From Conidiobolus incongruus B7586 (lineage: Eukaryota; Entomophthoromycota; Entomophthoromycetes; Entomophthorales; Conidiobolaceae), in NCBI GenBank assembly GCA_000697335.1, contig JNEM01015448.1:1-29445 (forward strand): 29,445 nt of DNA, read 5' to 3'. Made by a program: the position numbers and the translations under genes. The notes under the pieces are model-generated. The model did not search any database, was not told where the DNA came from, and was given only the letters and a program-made list of their open reading frames with translations. Of this stretch, positions 12,101 through 21,875 are shown one piece after another. Numbering within the stretch: the stretch's first letter is position 1; every line of letters begins with the position of its first letter.

Positions 12101-15100
12101 GTTTCAAGTACTTCTCGATTTGGGAAGATTTCTGGAGAGCGCGATTCATTGCACTCTCCTTCTTCTGACGATTTCCCAAAATATCGAACTGGGCTCCCAC
12201 CGCAGCTAATCCAGTAGGTTCTGGTGCCTTCACTTCGGGAGCGGGTTCATCCTTCATCTTAATTTCGTTATCGTTAATTTCATCGTAGATCTTCTCCAAA
12301 AACTCTTGGGGCAAATCTTCATTATCGTCAATACCTCTATTATTCTTAATAAATTCTTCTTTCGTCATTCGTCTCTTAATTTGGGGATTGTGTAAATCAG
12401 TATTCAACATAATTACCGAGTATCCCAAAACGTAAGCCGTGTCCGCATTCTTAAATACGCCAGGATTACCCTCGACGTACCTTTCGGCGAACTTGAGCAT
12501 AAATCGATCGATCTTTTGCGCTTCTCCCGGCAACCTGAAGGTCCTTAGGAATTTTCGAAGCGCTCCAACGAAATCCAAGTCGTTAAATTCTAACAAATCG
12601 ACAAAATGGTGCATAATTATCACGTTTTGAGCTTCGCCCTCCCCCAAGTATTCACCAATCATCACTTTGTCCAAATCGGAGGATTGAAGTAAAAATTTCG
12701 CGATTTCTAAGGGCGAGTCGTTGGGGATGAAGCCGTTCTCGATCAGTTTGGCAATCCCACGTTTGGGTTTGGAGTTGAAGAGCTCCACGCACTTGCGCAA
12801 TGCTTGCTTCTCGTACTGAATTTGCTCGAATTGATCGGGATCGTCCGATGTGGGATTCACTTTGGTAGTAGGAGCAGTACTCTCCGTGGAAGCGGTTGGT
12901 GTTTCCGATGGGGTCTCCAATGACATGGCAGTTTCACGATTTGTGGAATCGTCCGCAGTCTCCTCGGCGCTAGGACCTTCAATTTCAATAATACTTTTAT
13001 GACCCCACTGAACCATAGATTTCAACAAATTCACGAGACAAGATAGAGCACGAATTTGGAGTAAAGGCTCCGTGAATTCGTACTCGGGATAAAACGACGA
13101 TACCATATAACTACCATTAATCTTATCGGAAGTTAACGGAGGATTTTTCATCAACATCTCCGCATCGATAGTATCAGTAATAAATTCGTTAAAAGCCATC
13201 TGTTTTTGCATCACAGGTTCATTCGAATAATACTTCATAAAAGTTTCGTAAATTTCCAACTCTTCGTGGGGTTTGCAACTTGTAGCAATTTTGGAAATTG
13301 CTCCTACTAGTCTTTCAAATAGGTTGTTGTTTAGGGAATCGCGATTGCAGTCGTAATTGAGGTAGAGTTCAACAAGAATTTGGGGATTGGAACAGATTTT
13401 GATGACGAAAATGCTCAGCAGTGAATGCTTTGAAGGTGGAAATGTCTTCATTTCCATGATGGGTAGGATCAATTCTTTGAGGAAGACTTCAATCTCATTC
13501 TAACACAAGTATTAATCAAAATATTGTATTATAATTGGTTTATAATTACCTTCATATGATGTCTCAACCCCACTACAACCTTTTCAAAAATCGAAAGGGT
13601 CATTTCGTAAACTTTGGGAATTTCGGATGCCAAATTACGACTTAGACACAAACATAAGTAGGGTTTAACAGCTGTTAAGAACGACACTTCCCTAGTTTTG
13701 TGTAATTTATGCTCGTTATTTGAAATAAATATCACTTTTGAGTTTAGGAAAACTTCAGTATGTTCATTTAAAATATTGAGAATTAAGTAGAGGGATAATA
13801 GTTTGGATCGCATGGAGATGGAACGAACGTCGGATGATCTAGAGAGAATTAATACAATTGATTAGATAAAATAACATGAATTTACCCTGATACTTGATAA
13901 GGTTTAATAGATAATTTGCATAATGCTCGAAATAGTAAATATGCGTCCAATACATTTAAATCACTCTTGGTGTCGCATATACTTTCGGCACCGCTACTGG
14001 AGTAGGTGTTGGTTACATTTTCGCTAATTTAAAGTTATTATCTAAGTTTTAACTATATCATTATATGAGTTACTTGGACATGGATTCTAGTGTTAATTTT
14101 TGATTATTTGATGATATTTCAGACTCTTTGAGATAACTGGTAGATTCAGTCGCTAAAATTTTGGATTAGTAATGTTTAAATAAGTAAAATTATTCCATTT
14201 ACATGATGTATTAGGGTCTTTATCTTTGTCTTCAGTTTCTAAATATTAAATTAGTTGGAAATAACGGTGAGAGTATATAAAAATTACTTAGGATTCTGTC
14301 AAAGACGGAATGAATCATTTGAATTAAAGTGCCTTGCGCTACCGTTTGACGACTGGTGTCCCTGCTGAGTAAGAAAATATTGTACAGGGTACGAATCGCG
14401 TTTAGGAGAGCTTCTTGATGCAGTACTATATTGGGGCTTGATACAGCTGTCAATAGTGCCTAAACCCTCGATTAATCATAATAACAAATGTGATTATATA
14501 AGTATTACTTTAATCACTTGAGTCTGAATCCTGTCGTCTGTATATTCACCCAAAAAGCAAGCGCAAATAGCCATCACTACCCTCTCAATAGGTGTCCTAT
14601 CTTTACTATTGGGGTCTTCCGCAGTGGTAGTTGCGTCAGTATTCACAGTAGCATCCAAATTACGGTTAGGTTCCGTTGTAGGCAGATAGTTGTAGGAAAT
14701 CATCTTCCCCAAACAATCTAAAGCTATCGTAGTATTGGTTTGGGACGTCGACGAGCATGCCATCAGAAAGGGGGCTAGGATTATTTCTGTATTTTCTTTT
14801 TGTAATCTATTAAAGGTTAGGAGGATATTGAATATATTGGTTAAAAAAGTAGGACTCACGCTAACTCTCTACTAAAGCCTTGAGTTTGACATAATTCTAA
14901 ACCAAATATTAATAACTATATTTGAATAACAAATAAAAAACTTACTGAGTGCTTCATTAGTCAATTTCAGCAATTCAGGATTCCTCTTAGTACTCTTATT
15001 CTCCAACAATTGCTTATAAGCAGTAATCAAAAATACTTCCGTACCAATAGGAGTTTGGATAGGTTTTGTTATAAAACTTTTCGGTGTACTGACGATAGAT

Positions 15101-15261
15101 GCAGTATCGTCATTTTCTACAGTTGGAGTATCAGATTGTAGAGAGGGTGCTTTGGTGTTGGAAGTATCATCTATACTATTGGGGGAACTAATATCGACAC
15201 CGTGCTGAGATGGATGATTAGCTACTTCCACACTGGGATTGTTAGTTGCGGAAGTGATCAT
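9116..15261 (-). CDS. SEC7: Sec7/BIG-type Arf guanine-nucleotide exchange factor
   Basis: I derive twelve exons: 15261-14946, 14896-14860, 14806-14509, 14459-14288, 14238-14203, 14152-14074, 14023-13886, 13838-13550, 13499-9712, 9667-9523, 9472-9224 and 9172-9116, encoding 1867 residues, typical for the family. It loads GTP onto Arf1 at the trans-Golgi. Visible parts are an N-terminal DCB region (IALDCLGKMISY; DAYLLFRALCKLS), a HUS box around 502-508 (LNYDCNR), a Sec7 domain at about 693-866 with the glutamic finger Glu781 in FRLPGEAQ and the DLHNPQIKRRMT motif, then HDS regions rich in helical repeats. No catalytic residue is missing. Introns cluster at both ends and two exons are only 36-37 nt. 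Two joins are less certain: the second intron (14859-14807, GTGAGT donor) could be replaced by one longer intron ending GAG, and the last intron needs a weak GTTAGT donor to stay in frame. Confidence 0.95.
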
Positions 15262-16857
15262 ATTTAGGTTTAAATTAAAAGCTTGGGGGGTTGTTAGTAA
15301 TGCTAGTCGGTTGTGAATTTTGGATAAATTTTTTTATATAAATAATAAATAATTCAGTATATTTTTTTGAGTGATGATTAGATTAAAACGAATCAATAAT
15401 TAAATTCTGAAATTGTTGGAATTTAAAGTGGGGGATATAATGAGTTTTTACCAATTAATTTTTTGAGTGAATATTGAATAAAAAGAGTCACCCAAACTGG
15501 ATAATTATTCCTCTGAAGGATCGGACATATCTCATTGGTTTAATAAATATAGACTTAGAAATTATACTGGATTTAATAGTTTTTTCTTTTAAGTATTAAA
15601 GTTTAAGGATGTTACTTTTAATAGAGATTAATTTTATATATATTTAGTTAACTCAATGTTTTAATAATTAGTTAGTTTGAATGATTGTTTTAAAGACGAT
15701 TTAGTTTTACTTCATTGTTTTACAACTCATTAAACTAACAAATTCAAAAATTTTTAGCAAGTAATTGTACTATACAAATCAATTGATATTAGACTAAATA
15801 AATAAAGACCAGCTTTATAGATTTTTCATTAAAATTCTAAATTTTAATAATCTTGATTGATTTACAAGTTATCAATTCTTTATTCACACATCTGCATTAT
15901 CACCATTTTTTATATATAAATCAATATTAATGAGAATATTGGAATGGAATCATTCAATTGTAACATTATTCTATTTATGAAAATGGAAATTTTCTGTTGT
16001 TTGTACTATCAATTTGTGAGATTTGTCAATATCCACTAATATACAATATTAGAATAGATTTTTGAGGTTTTTTGTTAAAATGATGTATTATATTGGAAGA
16101 GGTTGATATGAGTTCAACAAGTTGATATAGATGATTAATCAAAGTATGATTCAACATTATTAATTATTCAATAAAACCATTGCTATATATTTCATTAACT
16201 ATTTGCATTAATACAATATAGTTACAATAGTCAAAAATGGCTCAATTGTTGAAAGGGCCTCAAATATGCAAACTCAACCTTATTTTCAATTTTCAATTAT
16301 TAATATATATATATATTTATAATGAACATTAATATAGCGATATCCAATTCAAATAGTATAGAATATTTGTCATGCTGTTATAGATTTAAAACCTTAAAGT
16401 TTATATAATATTTATTGATATAGTGAATAACTTGTCATTCTTTGTTTAATTTCTTGAATGTTAAATTTCAATTTCATGTTTTTAAGGTTTCATTAATTGT
16501 AAGTCATATGATCGATATTGAAAATACTTTTAAATTTTCTTTGAGGTGTGTTTAATAAGTAAAATTAGTATTTTCATCAAAGGATGTAAAATTAGTTTTG
16601 TTAAATAGTTAAAAATGATAGCGAATAATAGATTAAAGAATTATGAAAGAATGAAATGATTTGGTGATATAATTAAAAAAATAAATACTAAGAAAAGTAG
16701 CGGAAAAAGATAGAAAATAAATAAAAAAATAAATATAATAAACAAAAAAAAAGAATTTATGAAAAATGTAATAATCTGATAAAAAAAATTGAAGATATTA
16801 GAGTCTGAAAATTCGAGAATATGTAATTGTATATTCTTTAAAGAGAGATTCTGTTAA
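15262..16857. other. AT-rich spacer between SEC7 and tRNA-Gly, with a purine-rich tract
   Basis: No gene was found. The portion next to 15262 is the SEC7 promoter region. From about 16660 to 16800 the plus strand is strikingly A/G-rich (runs of A broken by G, few pyrimidines), directly upstream of the tRNA gene. A similar purine-rich tract, on the tRNA's own strand, precedes the second tRNA-Gly at 20827. Confidence 0.6.
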
Positions 16858-16928
16858 GCAATGGTGGTTTAGTGGTATAATTACCGCCTGCCACGCGGTA
16901 GACCGGGGTTCGATTCCCCGCCATTGCA
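16858..16928 (+). tRNA. tRNA-Gly (anticodon GCC), copy 1
   Basis: The 71-nt gene folds as a full cloverleaf. The acceptor stem is GCAATGG / CCATTGC with discriminator A. The anticodon stem ACCGC / GCGGT closes the loop CTGCCAC with anticodon GCC at 16890-16892. The T arm CGGGG-TTCGATT-CCCCG carries a standard B box, and the D loop has the invariant GG. It reads GGC and, by wobble, GGT, the Gly codon favoured in the neighbouring RPS3. There is no intron and CCA is not encoded. Confidence 0.97.
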
Positions 16929-17988
16929 AATTACCATTCATCTTGAATTTTTTAAACTAAACCACTTATTATTTATCTACTCATTTTTAATAAATATTGT
17001 ATCAAATAGGATTATTCATCTCTAATAACTCAATCATTTTTAAATTTCAAAATATTTAATTTATAATCAATATATACTATAAAATTACCATTTAGAATTG
17101 AATAAATTATTATGTAAATAAATTGAATATAAATTTCTATTATAATTCTTAAAGTTAATTTTAATGGATCATAAAATATATTTGTTAATCAGAAGATATT
17201 GGGATTCTAATATTTTTATGATTAACTAAAATTTTATTAAATGTTATTATTTGGAAAATAAAATGAAAATAATATTCAAATTATATATCTGCATTTGAAA
17301 ATTATATAAACAATAAAGTATATATCTGAAATATTTATGGATTAAAAATTTTGGTGAACAATTAATGTTGATCAATATTTTTAACTGAATGCAAATTTAT
17401 TTCAATTAAAATATATTAATTATGTCAACCTAAATATTTTTTGATAATATATAATGTATCCAAAATACAAAAATTAGAATCTTTATTGATGACAGATATA
17501 GATATTAACAAATTATCAGATGATGATATATATATATTGTTATTTTTTATTAATATTTCCAGATAATGTAAAAATACTATAATTAGTTTAAAATTTATAA
17601 TTTTTTAAAAATATATTCAAATTTATCTATGAATCAAATAATTCAATTATATTGAAAGTTGATATTATACAAATATATGTTAAATTAAAAATAATTTTTT
17701 GAAGAATATTAATATGATATTGTTTGTGTAATATTATTCAATTGGATTTATATTCTAATTGAAAAATAATTTTTAAAAATTGAAAAAAAATATAATTGAA
17801 AAAGATTAAATTTAATTAAAATTGATAGAAAATATAATATGAAATGCATCAAAATCAGAGAAGTGAAGAAATATTTAATGAAATATTGAGGATCAAGTAT
17901 ATATCAATTGATAAAAAATAAGGATTAAACTAAAAATATATGCACTATAAACAACCTAATGATAGATTTATTACAGACAAAGAGCTTC
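16929..17988. other. AT-rich spacer between tRNA-Gly copy 1 and RPS3
   Basis: Beyond the tRNA terminator only A/T-rich sequence is seen. The last roughly 50 bases before 17989 are the RPS3 3' untranslated region. Confidence 0.6.
16948..16953 (+). terminator. RNA polymerase III terminator of tRNA-Gly copy 1
   Basis: A run of six T residues lies 19 bases after the tRNA end and is the first T run of four or more downstream of the gene. Such runs stop RNA polymerase III. Confidence 0.75.
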
Positions 17989-18939
17989 TTAAGCTTCGAC
18001 GGGGGCAGCTTCTTCAGCGGGAGCGGCAGCTTCAGCTTCGGGAGCAGCTTGGGGGATGTCGAAGTCCTTGGAAGTGGGTTCGAAGACGGGGACATCTTCC
18101 TTAGGTTCCAAAATCTTAACCATATCGGGAAGAGTGTGCTTGGGACCGACCTTACCGGTGGGATCGGTATCTAACATAATCTTAACCTTGATACCCAAAA
18201 CACCTTGTCTCATCAAAACGTGACGGACGGCGGTATCGATGAAGTCCTTGGCGGGTTGACCGGAGTGGATCATGAAACCGTCGGCGAACTTCATAGACTT
18301 GGCACGAGCAGCACGGAGCTTACCAGAGATAACAACTTCACAACCCTTAGCACCGGATTCCATAATGTAACGGACGACACCGTAACAGGCACGACGGACG
18401 GCCAAACCGTTGAGGAGTTTGTAACGGAGAGATTCGGCTTGAGCGACAGCGGACAAACCGGGAGCGTTGATGCGTTCAATGTATAATTCGATGGTGTTGT
18501 CAGGGAAGTTGAAACGCTTTTGGACCAAAGAGGTCAATTCTCTGATACGACGACCCTTGGCACCCAAGACCTTTTGGGGAGAAGAGACACGGAGAATGAT
18601 TTCGGTACGGGCGGGAGTACGACGAACTTCAACACCGGCATAGTTTTCGGCAGTTAATTCGCGGTTGAAAAATTCGTTTAATTCAGCGTAGAAGACTCCA
18701 TCGGCGACGACCTAAATGATTCCATATATGATTAATATCTCTAATTCTAATTTTTGATTTTTATATTTTTAAACATGTCATTTTATCTTAATTTGATCTG
18801 ATTTTTTATATTATATTTGTACTATTTTTGATATTTAATTTTAAATTTTAATTTTTAACATAATTGATGACATAGATAGGGAATGGATGCTTGATAGTAC
18901 CTTTCTCTTCTTGGACATTTGAGCGTGAATGGCAGACAT
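17989..18939 (-). CDS. RPS3: 40S ribosomal protein S3 (uS3)
   Basis: Two exons (18939-18901 and 18711-17989) encode 253 residues. S3 sits at the mRNA entry channel of the small ribosomal subunit. The protein begins [28 protein letters not shown]. It has a type II KH domain with GAKG at 63-66 ([13 protein letters not shown]), then the S3 C-terminal domain ([46 protein letters not shown]), and an Ala/Glu-rich tail ending in PVEA. The wording ([24 protein letters not shown]) is fungal in type. The 189-nt intron after codon 13 is three to four times longer than any other intron here, as often seen in fungal ribosomal-protein genes. Codons are strongly biased (AAG, GGT, GCC, ATC), making it the most GC-rich gene of the window and implying very high expression. 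It is divergent from LIPT2. Confidence 0.98.
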
Positions 18940-19747
18940 TTTGGTTAGTTAAAGTTCGTTAATTAAAATAACCACGAATTAGATTTTGGTAAAAGGAATG
19001 AAATCTCCTAATTTTATCTCAGTTTTGTCAACTTCCACCCTTATTTCTAATCCCACAATTTCATATTGTCAAATTCATTAACTCTCTCTAATTTGGTAGG
19101 ATTGACTTGATTATTGATTTATTTGTTAGGTTTAATCTTTAAATTTCTTATTATAGTTATTTCATATTCATCAAGTATTAAATGATTTTCACGATTACTT
19201 TTGAATAGGTTTTTAATTATGTTATGAAACATAATTATATAATTAATTTTTTGAATAATCGATTCACTATTAAATTTAAATTGATTGACTATTCACACAA
19301 ATATTTGAAATGAATCAATTTGTTAAATTACACAAATTTTCAAATTAATTGTGAAAAATTGTCTAAAAAATGAGCGTAATTTAATATCCAATTAAAATCC
19401 ATTTATTCACAGTTTAAAATCTTTAATTCAAATTGACTTTAATTTATAGATAATTGTACTAATAGTTATAAACAACATACTTGTAACATCTGTTTAATTT
19501 TTTATCAAGTGATAATTATTGAATCCAAATACTTATAATTTTTATATCAGATAATAACTAAATTGATTATGAATGACAAAATCACATGATAAAAAACTTA
19601 CCACATGCCCAAGTAAGTTGAAAATCAATATATCATCCCATAATTTCATATATAATCCCCTTTATATATTAATCTAATTAACTAAGTCATCAATCAAGAT
19701 AAGATTAAATTAAATTAATTTTATAAGTCCTTTAATAAACAGTTCAA
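18940..19747. promoter_or_regulatory. Shared intergenic region between divergent RPS3 and LIPT2
   Basis: These 808 bases separate two divergently transcribed start codons, so they must hold both promoters. The part near RPS3 (about 18960-19080) is less AT-rich, with pyrimidine stretches on the plus strand, for example CTTCCACCCTTATTTC. No specific factor site can be named with confidence. Confidence 0.5.
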
Positions 19748-20656
19748 ATGGCATGTACATCAACTCAAGCGGTTATTAAGCGATTACCAATGTACTACCA
19801 TTATTTGGGGCAGGTACCATATCGTCAAAGTCTCCGTCTTCAAGAAGAGTTGGTAATGCGTATTAAAAATATGAGAGAATACGACAGTCAAGTACCCGAT
19901 ATTTTATTATTGTTAGAGCATCCCAATACGTACACAGAAGGTAGAAGAACTAAATTATTGAATCAAGATTTGAAAATTAAATTGAATCAGTTGGGTGCTG
20001 ATTATGTCAAAGTAATTAATTTATTTAAAATATTGAAAAATTTAATTAATTGAAAATAGACTATGAGAGGAGGTCAAACTACTTTACATAACCCTGGTCA
20101 ACTTGTAGGTTATCCAATTATGGACATTAAAAGAAATCAAGTAATTATTATATAACTATTATATGACTAACTATCGCTAATGCTTAATTTTAGATCAGTG
20201 TAAAATGCTATGTATCATACTTGGAAAAAACCATTATTGGAACGTTAAAAGACTACAACTTACAAGCACAAACCACCGATAATACAGGTGTTTGGATTGG
20301 GAATGATAAGAAAATTTGTTCAATAGGTGTCCAAGTTCAACGATATGTCACAAGTCACGGATTTGCACTCAACTGCAGTAATCGCCTATCAGATTTTGAC
20401 TTAATTGTTCCTTGTGGGTTGAAAGGCGTCCAAATGACATCCATTGAGCAAGAGCTTCAAACTGATAAAGTCAAAGGTAGCTGCAAACCCCATACAAATT
20501 ACATTCAACTAACAACCTCATTTAGCTACACCAGTAGATGTCATTCCTAAATTAATCACCAACTTCAGCAAACAATTTGAAAATTCTATTTATAATTTAA
20601 ATGAAATCCCCAACAAATATCGAGAATTAAAAGATTTGATCGTTAATTTAAAATAA
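19748..20656 (+). CDS. LIPT2: Octanoyl-[acyl-carrier-protein]:protein N-octanoyltransferase (LipB/LIPT2)
   Basis: There are four exons: 19748-20011, 20060-20140, 20194-20476 and 20526-20656, with introns of 48, 53 and 49 nt and 252 residues. The enzyme moves octanoyl from mitochondrial ACP to the lipoyl-domain lysine of proteins such as glycine-cleavage H protein, the first step of lipoate synthesis. Conserved motifs are [12 protein letters not shown], the signature [17 protein letters not shown] (residues 91-107), Lys155 in DKKICSIGV, and the catalytic Cys189 in LIVPCGL. Length and motif order match bacterial LipB, mitochondrial LIPT2 and yeast Lip2. The N-terminus is short, so a mitochondrial presequence is not obvious. 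The first 12 residues (two basic residues, no acidic) may serve, or the targeting may be internal. The ATG is the first in frame and closely precedes conserved sequence. Confidence 0.95.
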
Positions 20657-20749
20657 AATAACTATTAGTAAAAAGTAAAGTTTGGATTGAGTATTAATAT
20701 GTTTTTTAATGGTATTGGATATCAATCATGATAAAAGCATTGGAAATTG

Positions 20750-20756
20750 AAAAAAA
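20750..20756 (-). terminator. RNA polymerase III terminator of tRNA-Gly copy 2
   Basis: Seven A residues on the plus strand give a T7 run immediately after the tRNA 3' end on the minus strand, a strong RNA polymerase III stop. Confidence 0.8.
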
Positions 20757-20827
20757 TGCAATGGCGGGGAATCGAACCCCGGTCTATCGCGTGGCAGGCG
20801 GTAATTATATCACTAAACCACCATTGC
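20757..20827 (-). tRNA. tRNA-Gly (anticodon GCC), copy 2, with two structural changes
   Basis: This 71-nt gene matches copy 1 at 69 of 71 positions. Acceptor stem, T arm and anticodon loop are identical. The two differences both hit structure. The second G of the invariant D-loop GG (G19) is A (plus-strand T at 20810). The anticodon stem 3' strand is GCGAT instead of GCGGT (20787), creating a C28-A42 mismatch. The terminator is intact. It may still be transcribed, but folding or charging could be impaired, so it is either a decaying copy or a tolerated variant. It is inverted relative to copy 1, with RPS3 and LIPT2 between them. Confidence 0.9.
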
Positions 20828-21563
20828 TTATAATCCAGGAAATTAATTAAACTAAGTTTATTTAACACAATCCATTTATCATCTTCTTTTCCAATTTTCT
20901 CTCATATTTTTTTATTTCATATTTCACTTTTTATTTTTTTTACTAATTTATAATTTTAAAATTTTTCAATTTTTTTTATTTCATTCTTAATAATTTTTCA
21001 TTATTTATGATTTAAATCATTCTATTATTTTTTTTAACAATATATTCATTTAATATTATTATTATAATAAATATTTCTATTAATATATATATTTTTTTAT
21101 CCATTACATCAATTCTATTAGTTTTTAGATCTATTCAATAATAGATTCCTAAAATTGATTATTTTTATATATTTTCAAATATTAACTTTATTTAATACCT
21201 AGATATGGTTATAAGATAATTAGTAATATATATATTTGATAAAAATTCAATTATTGAAATTAATAAATAGTTCTAATTATTAAAATAATTTATATAGATT
21301 TTAAAAAAATATAGATTATGATTTAGGGTGTATAAAAATATTAATGATAATATAATTTAATATTATACTATTTGACTGGGTTGAAATTATTTTCAGAGAT
21401 TATTTAAATATTCCAATCTATATTTATTTTGTTATGAGATATTGCAATTTAAATTCCAATTAAAATTATATAGTAGTATTTAAGATGATATATATATATA
21501 TATAATAAATTAATATGGTTATATTACATAAATAGATTGATTAAGTTTTATTTACAATTTTAA
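20828..21563. other. AT-rich spacer with a polypyrimidine tract upstream of tRNA-Gly copy 2
   Basis: No gene was found. From about 20876 to 21030 the plus strand is strongly T/C-rich, so it is purine-rich on the strand of the tRNA gene, mirroring the tract upstream of copy 1. An alternating AT run lies at about 21488-21504. Confidence 0.55.
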
Positions 21564-21875
21564 TTAAAATTTTAAATTGAATAATTCTTTAATTTTTACA
21601 TCATCAATACCACTTACAATCTCCATTTGTAACCCATTTTTATATACTACAATAGTTGGAATGCAAGAGATACCAGCATCTTCAGCTACATCAAGTAATT
21701 CATCAACGTCAACTTTATAGAATTCTGTTTTATTGTACTTATTGGCCCATTCGTCAATTTTTGGTCCAACCTTCTTGCATGGGAGACACCAGTCTGCAAA
21801 GAAGCCTATAATTGTGGTAGTTTGACCTTGAGTAGCATCGTCAAACTCTTCGTGGGAGGTTATCTGTTTGATCAT
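21564..21875 (-). CDS. Divergent thioredoxin with WCLPC active site
   Basis: A single exon encodes 103 residues, the normal size of a classical thioredoxin. The fold markers are present: FFADWCLPCKK with Cys30 and Cys33, the central KVDVDEL strand, the cis-proline block ISCIPTIVVYKNG, and the final helix. Two features are unusual. The active site is WCLPC rather than WCGPC, and the buried Asp before FFA (Asp24 in the copy at 24326) is Gly24. Both changes affect cysteine pKa and redox potential, so it may be a weaker reductant or have narrower partners. An extra Cys precedes the cis-Pro (SCIPT). The start ATG is followed by IKQITSHEEF, aligning with the canonical copy. No signal peptide is seen, so it is probably cytosolic. 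It is part of a three-gene array on this strand. Confidence 0.92.
   Translation of the reverse strand: MIKQITSHEEFDDATQGQTTTIIGFFADWCLPCKKVGPKIDEWANKYNKTEFYKVDVDELLDVAEDAGISCIPTIVVYKNGLQMEIVSGIDDVKIKELFNLKF

Noticed and set aside
10241-12630. Many short frames on both strands inside SEC7
   Set aside because: Shadows of the large SEC7 exon, caused by its lower AT content.
18712-18900. snoRNA inside the RPS3 intron
   Set aside because: No convincing C box with a downstream CTGA D box on the transcribed strand.
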